DNA of 64,000 bases, taken from positions 13,254,377-13,318,376 of the forward strand of contig NC_092810.1 of assembly GCF_040954645.1 (NCBI RefSeq). The letters run 5' to 3'. A program made the position numbers and the translations under genes. Under the pieces are notes generated by a model that saw only the letters and a program-made list of their open reading frames with translations, did no database searches and was not told the origin of the DNA. The DNA is from Diabrotica undecimpunctata. Taxonomy: Eukaryota > Arthropoda > Insecta > Coleoptera > Chrysomelidae. This document shows, one piece after another, positions 33,996 through 45,949 of this stretch (within the stretch, counting starts at the first letter, position 1; each line of letters opens with the position of its first letter).

Positions 33996-34490
33996 TCACT
34001 TGCATCTGCAGAAAATTAATATCTGAAGATCGGGGTATGCTAGAGTTTTGAAAGTTTTGGTTAGTATCCAAATGTTTCCATGCTTTTTCCAGCCTTCTCC
34101 CTTGGACTGCTTCCTTTCTAATGCCGTGAGCAAGACGGGAATGTCAATGACATCTGCTACGACAGTCACATAATCATAGGCTTGCAATGTAGCCAGAGCA
34201 GAATGGATGATAACTGTATATTAGATTCAACCTAGTCGACACTAAAACCCACTTCTGATAGATCAGTTTTGAGAAGGTCTAAGTTTGTTTTGTACTTTTC
34301 ATTACCAAAAAATTGATCTTGGAATAATATTGGTAATTGGTACGGTGCTCTTCTTTAACTTTATCTGTGTCCATTGGTACGTAGGTACGTCCAAGCGTAG
34401 GAGGTGGAGTAAGTTTTGTAGTGACGGAAGCAGGTAAAGTCTGGCTAATGTCGGTAAAGGAGACTAACATCAAAACTTTCAGCGAAAAAA
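33996..34490 (-). pseudogene. Fragment of an uncharacterised arthropod PIN-like protein family
   Basis: Minus-strand pieces in order: LPASVTTKLTPPPTL, YVPMDTDKVKEEHRTN, NLDLLKTDLSEVGFSVD, then TVIIHSALATLQAYDYVTVV and ADVIDIPVLL (34110-34220). The order KDxEHRR ... LLxxxLxxxG ... ADT.I..AL ... VVADDTDILVLL is one I remember from large uncharacterised proteins multiplied in insect genomes, with a PIN-like nuclease appearance. Family and function are recollection, not proof. Stops and shifts make it a relic. Confidence 0.45.
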
Positions 34491-35289
34491 TTTATAATTT
34501 TTTCTATTACAAAAAGTGTTAATAGTGAACAATTTAAGTTACAATGTACTCATTTGAGATTAAATGGGATAAACACCATCAAATGTTTTATTACTTAAGT
34601 TAATTAATTTTGACATCTATTGTACTTTTCGTACATTTTTTATATATAGATACGCCCATGCATCGTAGGCACACGAAACGAAATCCATTATCGGCCTTAT
34701 AATAAGGTTTCACGGCTGGGCGTCGCAGTAGTTGATTCTCGAAAACGTCTCGACGGCTCGGACGCCGAAGCTCTCAGCTTTACACTCCAGAAATGGAAAA
34801 AGAGTGTTATATGATCGTTCTAGGCGAAATTGAATTTTGCGCACGCGTACACTCGCTCTTGTAGGTAATTGCTTTTCGAGTATATAGGTATACAGATACA
34901 CGCACAAAAAACATTTCTCAGGAATTCCATTCCCCTTAAGGAGCTGAATAATCACGGCACGGGATAGATATACGTAAGTATGTAGGTCGAAGATCGGAGC
35001 GAGAAGTTGTTAAGTGTTTGTCTTCTCATGTACGAAATAAATTACATATTAAACAATGGAAAAGGGTTTGCGAACGACGTATACCTTAAGTTAATTCAAA
35101 CAAGAATTACAAGATTTAATAAAACTTTTGCCTCGTGGAGCTTGTATTGTTGCTCTTAAGACGTTAACTTTGATTTAAAGATTGGTAGCTGTTTATTGTA
35201 GCAGATTATTAACAATTATTGATATTTTAAAAATATAATAGTAAACAATGCTCTTGTCTATTTTTAAGAAAGTTATTAATAAACAGATT
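34491..35289. other. Unassigned DNA with a GC-richer block
   Basis: 34660-35000 is CpG-richer than its neighbours (TCTCGACGGCTCGGACGCCG at 34749-34768, GCGCACGCG near 34840) and could be a promoter-like region or part of an old LTR. No open gene is associated. The rest is AT-rich. Confidence 0.3.
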
Positions 35290-36917
35290 AAAAAGAAAAC
35301 AGCACGAAAATATACATAAATTTACCTGGGAACAACCAAAGAAAAAGATAAAATCTATAATCGAATATCTCATCCAACCAGAAAACAAAAGGCTCCAAAC
35401 AAATGACGTAAGGGTGTATCGTGGTGCCGAATGCGGATCTGACCATTATATGGTGGTCGCAAAAATAACCATACACTACAGGAAAGTAAACAAGAACAAA
35501 ATTGAACAGGAGAAGGTAGCAGCTTCCACAAAGATAAGATATAATATTGATAGCCTCAAATAAGAATCAGTACAATTCCTCTACAAACTTAGACTAGCCT
35601 CAAAACTAACTCACTTAACTCGAAGAGAAACAGCCGAAAAAGAATATCAAGATATAAAAAATTGCATTCATCAGGCGGCCAAAGAGGCATTGGGGTACGA
35701 AGAAGCTGACAAAAGAAAAAATCCTGAGTGGTGGAACGAAGAAGTAGGAAAATTAATTAAAGACAAAAAAAAAGCTTATCAAACATGGCTATCCACGAAA
35801 GACTCAGAAGACCGTAGAATTTATAGCAGACTCAAGAGGGAAGCAAAGAAGGAAATCACTAAAAGAAAAAACGAAATGTGGGAAGAGAAATGCGAAGAGA
35901 TCGACCGATGCTTAGGAGGAACCAAAGTGACACAAGCTTGGAAATTCATAAAAAGTATTAGAAAATAAAGAAAAGATGAGGGAAATATAAACCTGATTCA
36001 AAATAAAAAGTGGGAAAAATATTACGAAACGCTATTAACAGAAAGTAGGCACGAATTTATGGAAAGACCTTACCATATCTCAATGACAAAAAACTCAGAG
36101 GTGCATAAGATAAATAAAGAAGAACTGAAAAAAGAATTGAAACAAATGAAAAATGGAAAAACACCCGGGCCTGGAGACATTCCCATCCAGTTGGTGAAAC
36201 ATGGACCGGATGCTCTTTTGGAAAGCTTAGTGAATATTTTTAATAAATGCTTAATTGAAGGCCAAACGATTCCAGACGATTGGAATTTGACCCACTTTAG
36301 CCCCATTTATAAAAAGGGAAACAGAAAAGAATGCAGAAATTATAGAGGTATTAGCATATCTAGCTCCCTGGGAAGGTTATATGGTCGTATATTGAAAAGA
36401 AGAATAGAAGAGAAGTATAAAGAAATTGAAGAAAAAAGCGGCTTCAGAGCAGAAAGATCGTGCGTGGACAACACATTTACCCTTCAACAAGTAATTGAAA
36501 AACGAACAGCTCGAAACCTCCCTACGCATCTGGTATTTATAGATCTGGAGAAGGCTTATGATACAGTTCCTTTAAAACTCTTATTTAGTGTCTTGACGAA
36601 AACGGACCTTAGTAAAACATATCTAAAAGCAATACTGAACATCTATAAATGTCCTCAAAGCACTGTAAAAACAGGAAATACTTTCTCAAGTATTTACAGT
36701 AACGAAAGGCTTGAGACAAGGATGTTGTCTTTTCCTCACCCTATTCCAAATATATATCCAAGAAGCACTGCACCAGTTGAGACAAAAATGTGCGGGAATG
36801 GGGTTGAAGCTTAACAACCATTATCTGACAACGCTGTTGTCAGATAATGCAAATCTACAAAAAAAAGCAACAAAAAGGAAGCCATCTGCATTGATTTTTC
36901 AAAAAATGTTTTAATTC
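35290..36917 (+). pseudogene. RTE-like LINE: endonuclease end plus RT, catalytic box lost
   Basis: Starts in the C-terminal part of the AP-type endonuclease: KIKSIIEYLIQPENKRLQT, then GSDHYMVVAKI with the SDH motif (35440-35470). A spacer follows (NPEWWNEEVGKLIKDKKKAY), then the RT: KNGKTPGPGDIPIQLVKHG, NYRGISISSSLGRLYGRIL, GFRAERSCVDNTFTLQQVI, LVFIDLEKAYDTVPLKL. A frameshift near 36700 leads to KGLRQGCC and GMGLKLNNHYLTTLL. The FADD box is absent; in its place is a perfect palindrome (36819-36849). Stops at 35561 and 35966. The 3' end is truncated near 36917. Confidence 0.8.
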
Positions 36918-37019
36918 CGAAAATTGCCACTAACAATGTGTACCTACTATAAACGCCAATTGTCTATGTATGCCTTTAATATACATCCTATCTTCTAGTC
37001 AGTCTATTTTTAATATCTA

Positions 37020-37300
37020 TCATGAAGAAATGGCTTAAAAAGGATCAAACTAAGTTGAATCTTTTCTTCTCCATTTTATTAATAATTACTTACAAGACCA
37101 TGTTGAAAAACTGCAAATCTTCTGTGACTGTACCGGAGGACAAAATATAAACTTCACTATTTTTCAATTTATTGATTTTGTACTAAACAACAAAATACAT
37201 AATCTGAAAAAAAATAAATATCACATTCCCTGTAAGAGGACATTCCTATTGTGAGGAAAAATGTAGGATTGTGAGATTTGAAGAGTCCCTTTGAGGTCTC
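37020..37300 (+). pseudogene. Fragment of a transposase-like protein with GQN and FPVRGHSY motifs
   Basis: Frames read NNYLQDHVEKLQIFCDCTGG QN, continuing NFTIFQFIDFVLNNKIHN, and after a shift FPVRGHSYCEEKCRIVRFEE. The pairing of a CD-C/GGQN-type motif, followed ~40 residues later by FPVRGHSY, is one I recall from a very large uncharacterised arthropod family thought to derive from a transposase. Naming it further would be guessing. Shifts and stops show a relic. Confidence 0.45.
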
Positions 37301-38929
37301 GGAAGAGATTAAAGAAGTCATTAGGCATTTCCTATACAGATACTTTACAGCGGTTTGTGTGGGCTGTCGATATAATTTCCCAAAATAGCAAAGAGAAAGT
37401 CAAATTCTTTGAACTTAAAAACAGACTAAATGTGTTAGCCAGTACAATGAAATATTACTGAATAGAAGAAAAATTATATCTTTTAGAGTGAATAAGTAGA
37501 ATATACCATTAAATTAAATCATATTATAGTACACTAAAAACAATATTAAATAAAAAATATAAAAGTAAAGACAAAATACTTTTCCAACCATTAACTTCCG
37601 TTTTATTTAAACTGCGGTTTATAATTCCTTTTTAAAATAAAAATAATTAGTTTTAAACATTAAAATTCAACTTACTGAGTTGTGAAAAGAAATGACATAT
37701 CTGCTTTCTTCCCTGTACCCTTCAGTTAGTGTAAATATGTTAAATTTATGAGTCACTCCCTCCTCCAATTTCTTGTCAGGGAATATTTTGTATATTTTGT
37801 CAGTTATACAAATTTTCATTAAAAAAAAAGACAGAATCTTTTATATAAATTGAAAACGAATTTTTGAATATACCCAAATATTATCAAAATCCTGTTATGA
37901 TTTTTAACTCTATATTATTTAGTGATTTATTTTCAACATATTAATATATTCAGTTTTTATTCACGCTAAGAAGCTGTATGTACTATAAAGTAAAACTTTA
38001 TCCAGTTAGCACATTCTTTGTTAAAAGTTTTAGCCATTATTTTCCATTTGCTAACGAGGTTTTACTGTTTAAGTGTATGCATAAATTGTTGGAATGTTTC
38101 CAAAATCGACCAACTTTACCAGAAGCCAAATTTTAAGAGTAATAGTAGTATTTTATGTTCTAACAGTGTGCTAGACTTGTAGTCGAAGGCTGATTTGAGA
38201 TATTTTACTATAATATACACAAAGTACACAAGTGATAACGAAAAAATGGTAAATCTAGTTGTATAAATCGTTAAAAGTTTGGAAAATGAACATAGAACCG
38301 TCATGTAGCTATGTTACATGCTATAGCCACTTTTACTGGATTTACTACGTAGGTAATATTCGATTGCTGTATCTATTTATTTAATTTGGAAAATATTTCT
38401 TCTTCTACAATAAAAAAATTGAAGTAATTAATAGAATTTCTGATTTTGCAAAGACATAATTTGCCTACCACATTCCGAACGGCCACTCTTGATTTGGTTT
38501 GAGAGCTGGGTCGTAAGTAAGTGAATAAAGGAGGGACTGGGAGGGGAACTACTGAAAAAGAAATCAAGAAATACTTACATAGATTTTCTGGGCAACAAAA
38601 CACAAGAAGGTTCGTAAACTATTTTAATTTGGACGCCGCTTAAAAGAATCCTTTTGTTGAATAGAAAGAAAGGCTTTTTTTCCTAAAAAATATTAAAAGG
38701 TAAAAACCTTTTTAAAGGAAATAATTTTTCCAGGTTTAGAGAAAAGCATTACATATTTATTATTACTTCACATCCACAGTTATTACCAAAAATATTAACT
38801 AAATTTATCCAAACCTTTGTAACATTTGTAACGATTTACCACAAGCTCCAGACGTTGAGGACACTTATAGGAATTTAAATTATTATTAAAATGAAAATAT
38901 CTACCACATATACACACTGGAACAACTGT
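37301..38929. other. AT-rich unassigned DNA
   Basis: No gene or clear repeat. Short minus frames at 38116, 38373 and 38795 look fortuitous. Confidence 0.35.
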
Positions 38930-39150
38930 TGAAAAAAAAAGCAAAAAATAGAGATATACATTTGGCATTTGTGGACCTGAGAAAGGCGTATGACTCTGTA
39001 CCAAGCTCAGAACTATGGGAGGCAATGTACAAATTAGAAATACAGACGGAACTCATAGAAGCTACAAAGCTCTATATAAAGAAAATAAATTGTCCATTAA
39101 AATGGAAACAAGATTCATAGGAGACTTCACCACAACAAAAGGGCTCATGA
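38930..39150 (+). pseudogene. Short LINE RT fragment
   Basis: IHLAFVDLRKAYDSVPSSEL is RT motif A with catalytic Asp, then EAMYKLEIQTELIEATKLY and, after a shift, FIGDFTTTKGLM. The closest relative in the window is the minus-strand copy at 50690-52070 (LTFVDLRKAYDSVPLDKLWE). About 70 codons remain. Confidence 0.7.
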
Positions 39151-39605
39151 GGATTGTTCCACAATCCGTGAGAAATATCTAAGTTCATGCTAAAATTTAT
39201 CACACAACTTGTGGAGAAAATTATAATATTGCTTAATCAAAGTTTTAGTACTTTTAGTGTATTTTAGTGTTTAATTAACGACAAAATTTACCAGTACAAT
39301 ACAGTGACCTCTTTTGGTAATATCATTTCTGAGTAGTAAAAGTTTCACGTAGAAAAAAGATTTTTGCTAATTCAAACTCTTTTTCGGTGGTTTTTATTTC
39401 CTTTAAATAATTTTCTGCTTCGTATTTCGTCTCTGCCTCATCAACCGTAAAAGGTTATTAGTAGGTGTTTAGGGATTCCAACGTATAATATTGTAGATTG
39501 AGATTCAATGAGTGTTTTAGTAAATGTTACTTGTGATAGAACAGATCAGTGTGTTTCGCGATGACCTTTTGACACACACTTAGGGCAGTTAAAGTCAATC
39601 GATAG
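39151..39605. other. Unassigned DNA
   Basis: Nothing recognisable up to the short (TA)n that borders the LTR element. Confidence 0.35.
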
Positions 39606-39622
39606 ATATATATATATATATA
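39606..39622. repeat. Short (TA)n, left flank of the LTR element
   Basis: 17 bp of alternating TA directly outside the LTR. Together with the 70-bp (TA)n at 47761-47830 it shows that the retrotransposon landed in a TA microsatellite, so the target duplication cannot be separated from the repeat. Confidence 0.75.
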
Positions 39623-39626
39623 TTAT

Positions 39627-41027
39627 TGTGATATTTATAGTCTTGGTGCGCCAAGCAATAATTAGCTAATTAATTTTTTTGATTAATTAAAATTATTTAA
39701 ATGATATGATTATGACTCTATCACAATTTTTAATTCTTTTATCTCAGGGTTAAATTCGTGCTTCAATATCTATGCTATTACATGTGAAAGGTAAGGTCCA
39801 GAGAATACCGGAATAATAAAAAACACATATGATCTAACACTATATATTGAAATAAAAATAATGAAATAATTCACACTCAAAAGTTTTCAATAAACAAATC
39901 TCATATAAGGATTCTCAAAATTTTGTTCTCCGTACGTGAACAATCAAAATTTATGGTACAAAACAATATTAATTGAAAACTCAAAATCCCAAACTATTCT
40001 AACTCTCCTAATCAAAATATTTATATCCTTTCTCAATTACGTGTAAAATTTTGTTATCAATAAAAGAAAAAAACTGCAGAAACAAAAATATCTCTCTCTG
40101 ATGATGAGTGGTCCAAATCCTTGTTCCTTGTAGACTATATTATCTCCTCTCAACCACTCCCTATGTAAACAGCAATCTTACACAGATTGTTGCAAGTATA
40201 TCGTCCTTAATGATCTCCTTCAAAAGCACAAATCATTCAAATTATGATAGCCTTTCTCCTCTCGATAAACTGAATCTCTCGTTGGCCCGAGTGAAAAATG
40301 ACTCTTGGAATATCTTCTCTTTACGATAAACTGAATCTCTCGTTGGCCTGAACAGTGACTCTTGGAATATAAGTAGAGAAATATGACTTACAATATTTTG
40401 CTGCTTCAGCTTCTGTCAGATACACTAACTCCACAAAAACTCACTAACATTCCACTACTGCTTGCTACATTTCAGGAACCGCCAGAGAACAATCACCGTT
40501 CCTCTCCCAGACTTGGAAACCAACTGATCCTCTCTTCTCTCCGCTCAATCTCGCTAAACTTATTCCTACATACTTATCCCACCTTTTTCAATCTCCGCCA
40601 ATCAAAACTCGTCACAATTCCCCCATTTTTTTATTTCGATAACAAACAAATTTTTACCTATAATTATAAATTTCCTAAAACTTATTTACAAATAATATTT
40701 TTCTATAATTCTTAAAAACTAACAAAAACCTCTTTCTATAATCCCTTCTATTGTCTTTAATCACTGCATTAATGTATTTTGGAAAACCCCGTTCAATTGT
40801 CTTTTTGTTTTCACTTAAAATTATGCGGGTCACTCAAGTATAACAAAGAAATAATTTATGCAAAGCTTAACATTTTGTTTAGTACAGGTAATTCAAGAAA
40901 TTAATAACTCTCCTTCTTCGAAATGTTTGTTGGATATTATCCTACTTATCTGAATTATTTTAATGTTATTGAATTTTGAAATATTTTAAACAAACCAATA
41001 TTTTTCTCGATTTTACATATCATAACA
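39627..41027 (-). repeat. 3' LTR (in element orientation)
   Basis: 1401 bp; same sequence as 46359-47759. The four bases TTAT just outside also match the other copy, so the true edge may be 39623. Short open frames inside (40108-40329, 40383-40715) are repeated exactly in the other LTR and are not genes. Confidence 0.95.
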
Positions 41028-41039
41028 AATCCCCGCCAT
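41028..41039 (-). promoter_or_regulatory. Polypurine tract next to 3' LTR
   Basis: In element orientation ATGGCGGGGATT directly precedes the 3' LTR (TGTTATG...), the position of the plus-strand primer. A near copy, TTTGGCGGGGAC, occurs at 45974-45985 just before gag. Confidence 0.6.
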
Positions 41040-41122
41040 TTGATCTGCCGAAAACTCTTTGTTAACTTTTAAAAATGACAAAAGTTTTCCAGGATCAAAT
41101 TATTTCACTATGTTATTAAAAT

Positions 41123-44100
41123 CTATTCATGATATTGATAGATGTCGTGAATGTTAAAAATACCCCGTATATTTCCTGTCTCTATGTGCGCTAATTCATA
41201 ACTATTTACCCCATTTTCCGTATTGACCCTATATGGACCTTCAAATATCGGCATCAATTTAGCACAAATACCATTTTGTAAATTCGACACCCTCAGTGCC
41301 TTCACTAAGACTTTATCTCCTTTCTGGAATTTGATCGGCCTTCTTCTTCGGGTTCTCTCTTTTCTTTGGAGATATTTCTCTCCACTTCGTCTCAATCTTC
41401 TTTGAACCAACTCGATCACTTCTTCGTATTGTCTGGGGGCGGTGTCTTCCCACGGTCTTGTAGGCATTGTTCCTTTCATTATATATAAAGGCGTCTCTTT
41501 GGTAACCGTATTTGGAGCACAATTCAAATAGGTCTCGATCTCAAACACTTTTCTGTCCCAATGTCGATGATGTTCTTCCGCGGCAATTCGTAGAAATTTT
41601 GTGACTTCTTGTATAAAACGCTCCGATGGGTTGCTCTGTGGATGACGGATGCTTATAAATTTTGTATCGATGTCTCTCTCTCTTAATTCCATTTTAAAAC
41701 GTTCGTTCCTAAAATATGTCGCATTGTCCAATAAAATATTGTCTGGTCTTCCCACCGTTTCTATAAAATTGTCTATCTTCCTAAGTATTTCAATTCCTTT
41801 TGTGGTTCTGCATGCGTACAATTTAACATATTTTGAGAAAAGATCCACCATAACTAATATGTGTTTATTCCTTTGAGTTGTTGGTATCAAATCGCTCAAC
41901 ATATCAATAGCAACAATATTCAGTTTCTTCCGAGCTACGACGTTTTTTGTGACGTTTTCATTTTTAAAGTTCCTACTTTTACACTTTTGGCATGTCACAC
42001 AATTTCGAGTCACCTCTTTGGCTATTGTATAGTCCTGTCGACAAATGTAGTTCTCCCTGAACATAAGCCACACCTTTCTACTTCCAATATGTCCGTTGTC
42101 ACAGTGTAACTTTAAAAAAACTTCTTTTGCCATTTGCTCCGTGATTACATAGAGTTCTTTACCATCGACCCTCTTAAAATATGGGTTATTTTCTTGTTCA
42201 GCCCTTTGCTTTTCTCTTTCATTCAATTCTTCCTGATTTTCCCTGATTTTGGCCAACGAAAATAAGCCTGCTTCTTCTCTCATTATGTTCATGCCTACGT
42301 GGAGAGTTTTGTGATCCTCTTTGCGGAATTGTTCATCTCTCGTCAACGCATCAGCCAAAATATTGTCCGTTCCTTTGATATATTTAAATTCAAAATCATA
42401 TTCTTGGAGTAAAAGAATGCCCCTATGAATTCTATTATTTACCAACCTATTTTTCATTATGTGTATCAACGCTGCGTGGTCCGTTTCAATAGTGAATCTT
42501 GCCCCAAGTAGGTAAAAACGTAATTTGTTTACACAAAATAACACACTGGCAAACTCTAATTCAGTAACGCTGTATTTTCTCTCATACGTTTTGGTTACAC
42601 GGGAAACAAAACATATTGGCACCTCTATATCGTCTTGTATCTGTGATAACACCCCTGCAAATTTTTTTATGGAAGCATCGGTCCTGAGAATGAAAGGTTG
42701 CTCATATCTTGGGTGGTGCACTCTTACAGCTGTGGAAAACGCTCCTTTTAAATTTTTGAAAGCGATTTCTTGTTCCGTTCCCCATTTCCATCTGACATTT
42801 TTTTTAAGTAATGCTATTAGCGGTATTTCTTTTGTACTGAGGTCTGGTATCAGCTTTTTGAAATAGTTTACCATTCCTAAAAATCCCCGCAAAGTTTTTA
42901 AATTGGTTGGCCTAGGATAGTTGTTTATGACTTCAATTCTATCTTCTGCAAGACTAATCCCTTTTGTGTCTAATTTGAATCCTAAATACAATACCTCTTT
43001 TTGGAAAAACTGACACTTTTGAATATTTAATTTTAATCCGGCTTGATCAAGTTCTTCGAGAACAGTATGAATATGTCGTAGATGGCTTGTTATATCCGGT
43101 GAGAAAATTAATAAATCATCTATGTAATGTACAACAAATTCTCCATGCCTATTTAAAATTGTGTGTAATGCGCGAACCAAAGCAGCGCATGCACTTTGTA
43201 GTCCAAATGGTACTACCCTAAATCGGTACACCACTCCGTCGATAGAAAAAGCGGTATAATTTCGACACTTTTCTGCCAAAGGTATTAACCAAAAACTGTG
43301 TTTCAAATCGATTTTGGAGAAAATGTGTGATCCTGTGATTCGTCCAAAAATGGCTTCTATGTTCAAAGGCGCTTCGTATTGCGCGATTGTGTGCGAATTA
43401 ATGTTTCTTGCATCTAAACATAATCGCAAATCACCATTTGATTTTTTTACGCATACTATCGGGTTGATATATGGAGAGTCACATCTTTCGATCACCTTGT
43501 CTTTGATCATATTTTCAATTTCCTGTCCGACGCTTTGCCTGTATTTATACGGGATTGGATATGTTTTCGATTTAAAATTTTCTAAGTTTTTAACTTTAAA
43601 AGAATGTTCATAATTTTTAGCCACTCGGCTTTCTTCATTAATGAGATCTCCATAATTTTCTAAAATCTTCTCTATTTCCTTCTCCATGTTTTCTCCACAT
43701 ATTATTTTTCTTTCATCCTCAGTTTGTTCACATGTGTTCACTGTCCGTATTACTTCTTCACAAAATTCTGGATTCTCGTCCATAATTGCCATTTCTTCTC
43801 TGTCCTCTTCCGTTATTTCTTCTTCTATTTTTTCTTTATCTTTAATTTCTATCTGGTATTCCGAGCACCATGTTTCGGCTCCTTCCATTTTTCTGATGAT
43901 ACCTTCTTTTTCTTCCTGCTTCCATTCTGTTTTATCGTCGGTTGCCAACAATTCTTCTGTACCTTTTATTTCCTGTTTTTCTCTGGTCTCCATCTTATTT
44001 TCCTGCTTTCTTTTCGAACTCTTCTTCTTTTTCTTCCTTCTCTTTTTCTTTTCTGTTAGATCTTGTTCTTGTACTTTCGGTTTATCCTCTACAGTCATAT

Positions 44101-45949
44101 CGATTTCTTTGCGTTTTTCCTGTGCATTGATCCTTCCAGAATTTGTTTTCCTATCTGTTTGCTTTTCTTCTCCTGTGTTGTCTGGTTCTGCTCTGATTTC
44201 CAGTTTATTTTCCGAAAAATTTATGGTGATATCTTTTTTCCTCAATTCATCAATTCCCGCTATCATATCATGATTTAAATCTTCAATCACCACACATTTC
44301 ATAATATGGAATTTGTTTCCCACTCTTATCTGTACTCCCAAACCTTCGTTTACTGTCGTCAAATTTTTATTGTTTGCACCCACTAAATCAACCCTAGGAA
44401 TCTTATACACAAATCTGTCCAAATTTAATTCTTTTACTAGTTTTTTATTGATTAGCGATATCTCCGATCCAGAATCAATCACAATTTTAATCGCTTTATG
44501 TTTTATAAATGCATCTAAAAATATTAGATTAGAATTAGAAATTTGTCTGTCGTTTCCTATTGCTACATGATTCATCTCCCTTCTATTTTGTTGTTGGAAG
44601 CTCTGGTTATTTCTATCGTCCCTTTGTTCGTTAGTATTCCTATTCGGAGGATTTTGTGCATCTCTATTCCTGTTGTGATTTTCATATGTTCTCTGTTGTG
44701 TGTCATTCCTGTTATCGTAATTTTGTTGTCTATTGTAATTATTGTAATTTCTCGGCCTATATTCGTTTGTTGATCTGGGATGTCGGTTTCTCTGGTCATA
44801 ATTTGATGAATACCTTCTTTCCGCTCCATTATATTGGTCATGTTGTCTTCTATTTCTCATTTCTTTTCTTTTCGCTTCTTTTAATTGAAGGAATTGGCAC
44901 AAACTATCAATATCTTGATAGTTTCTCAAAATCACGTGATCTTCCAACGTTTCCTCAAAATGTCTGCTGATCATTTCTACCAGCTGTTCGGTAGAATATT
45001 TGTATTCTAGATATTTTGAATTGTTATATATCTGCAAAGCATATCTTTCTTCAGATATTCCCATTTTTTCGTGATATTTTCCATTCTGTAGCTCTTGGTT
45101 GATTTCTCTCTGTTTATTTTTCCCCCAGAAATAGTTGAGAAATTTATTTTCAAAATCTGTCCAATTTTCAAACTCATCTTCCTTGCTTTCATACTATAAC
45201 GCTGCTCCTTCTTTCAAATGGTTTCTAATTGTTTCTTTGCAATCGTCAAAATATCTAATATGTTGTAATTTGGTTTTCAGATTTTTAACAAACGGTACTG
45301 GGTGTGTTTTCCGAATATCCCCGCCAAATTGTATTTTCGCCTCGCTTGTTCCATGGATGATAACTTCTTTTCTCTCTACCCCTCTTAGTTCAATTTCTGC
45401 CATTTGTTTTTCATTTTGCTTTAATCTTCTTTCTACTTCCTTCCTGTCTTCTTGTAGCGCCATTTCAAATTTTTCTTCTAACTGTTCTAATTCCTTTTTC
45501 TGGACAATCTTTATTTCCTTCATCGTATTTTGGATATCTTTTATCTCTGTCTCTTGTTTTGCATTCTTTATGGTTATTTCTTCTATCTGTTGTATCAGTT
45601 CTTTCTTTATCCCCTCAACACATCCTTTAATTTCTTGTTCATAGTTTTCCAAACGCTGCTCTATATTCCTGTTATTTAGTTCTATTGCTTGTCTTGTTTC
45701 CCGTTGGTTTTCTTCCATTGTTTGTTTTGTTTCTTGTTGATTTCTATCCATTTTCTTTGATGTTTCATTCATTGTTTGTGTCTGTATTTGCATCATTGCT
45801 AATAATTTCTCTATTCCTGATAATTCTTTTTTTTCCTCAACTATTGTAACATTTCCTTCATTATCCGATCCTTCTTCAACAATTGTTTCCTCTTCTCTGT
45901 TATCCTCCTTCCTTTCTTGCATTTTGCTTTGACTCCTTGTGGTCGACAT
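41123..45949 (-). pseudogene. Ty3/gypsy gag-pol, single frame broken by one TAG
   Basis: From ATG at 45949-45947 one frame runs to the stop at 41123, interrupted only by TAG at 45196-45194. The first part is a long Glu/Lys/Gln-rich coiled coil ending in a capsid-like segment. The TAG lies where capsids of this group usually have Trp, so it looks like a TGG-to-TAG mutation. The downstream part (numbered from 45064): Arg/Asn/Gln-rich nucleocapsid-like tract without zinc knuckle (65-165), protease VIDSGSEISL (Asp 197), a charged KKRRKKKKK linker (300-450), RT from ~500 with HYIDDLL (647-650), RNase H with RTDAS (796), TELE and TDHAAL, integrase zinc finger (His 987/992, Cys 1022/1025), catalytic Asp 1054, Asp 1113, Glu 1148, and a GPY motif (IFEGPYRV). 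The D,D-35-E spacing is canonical. No other lesion seen. Confidence 0.92.

Noticed and set aside
40108..40715. Open frames of 73 and 110 codons, repeated at 46840-47447
   Set aside because: They lie inside the two LTRs and are identical because the LTRs are; no protein family resemblance.
43686..44273. 195-codon plus-strand frame rich in Ser/Phe
   Set aside because: It is the complement of the charged Glu/Lys linker of the minus-strand gag-pol; its composition is explained by the opposite strand.
45194..45196. Programmed stop-codon readthrough in gag-pol
   Set aside because: The TAG is inside the capsid region at an expected Trp, not at the gag/pol boundary; mutation is simpler, though comparison of copies would be decisive.
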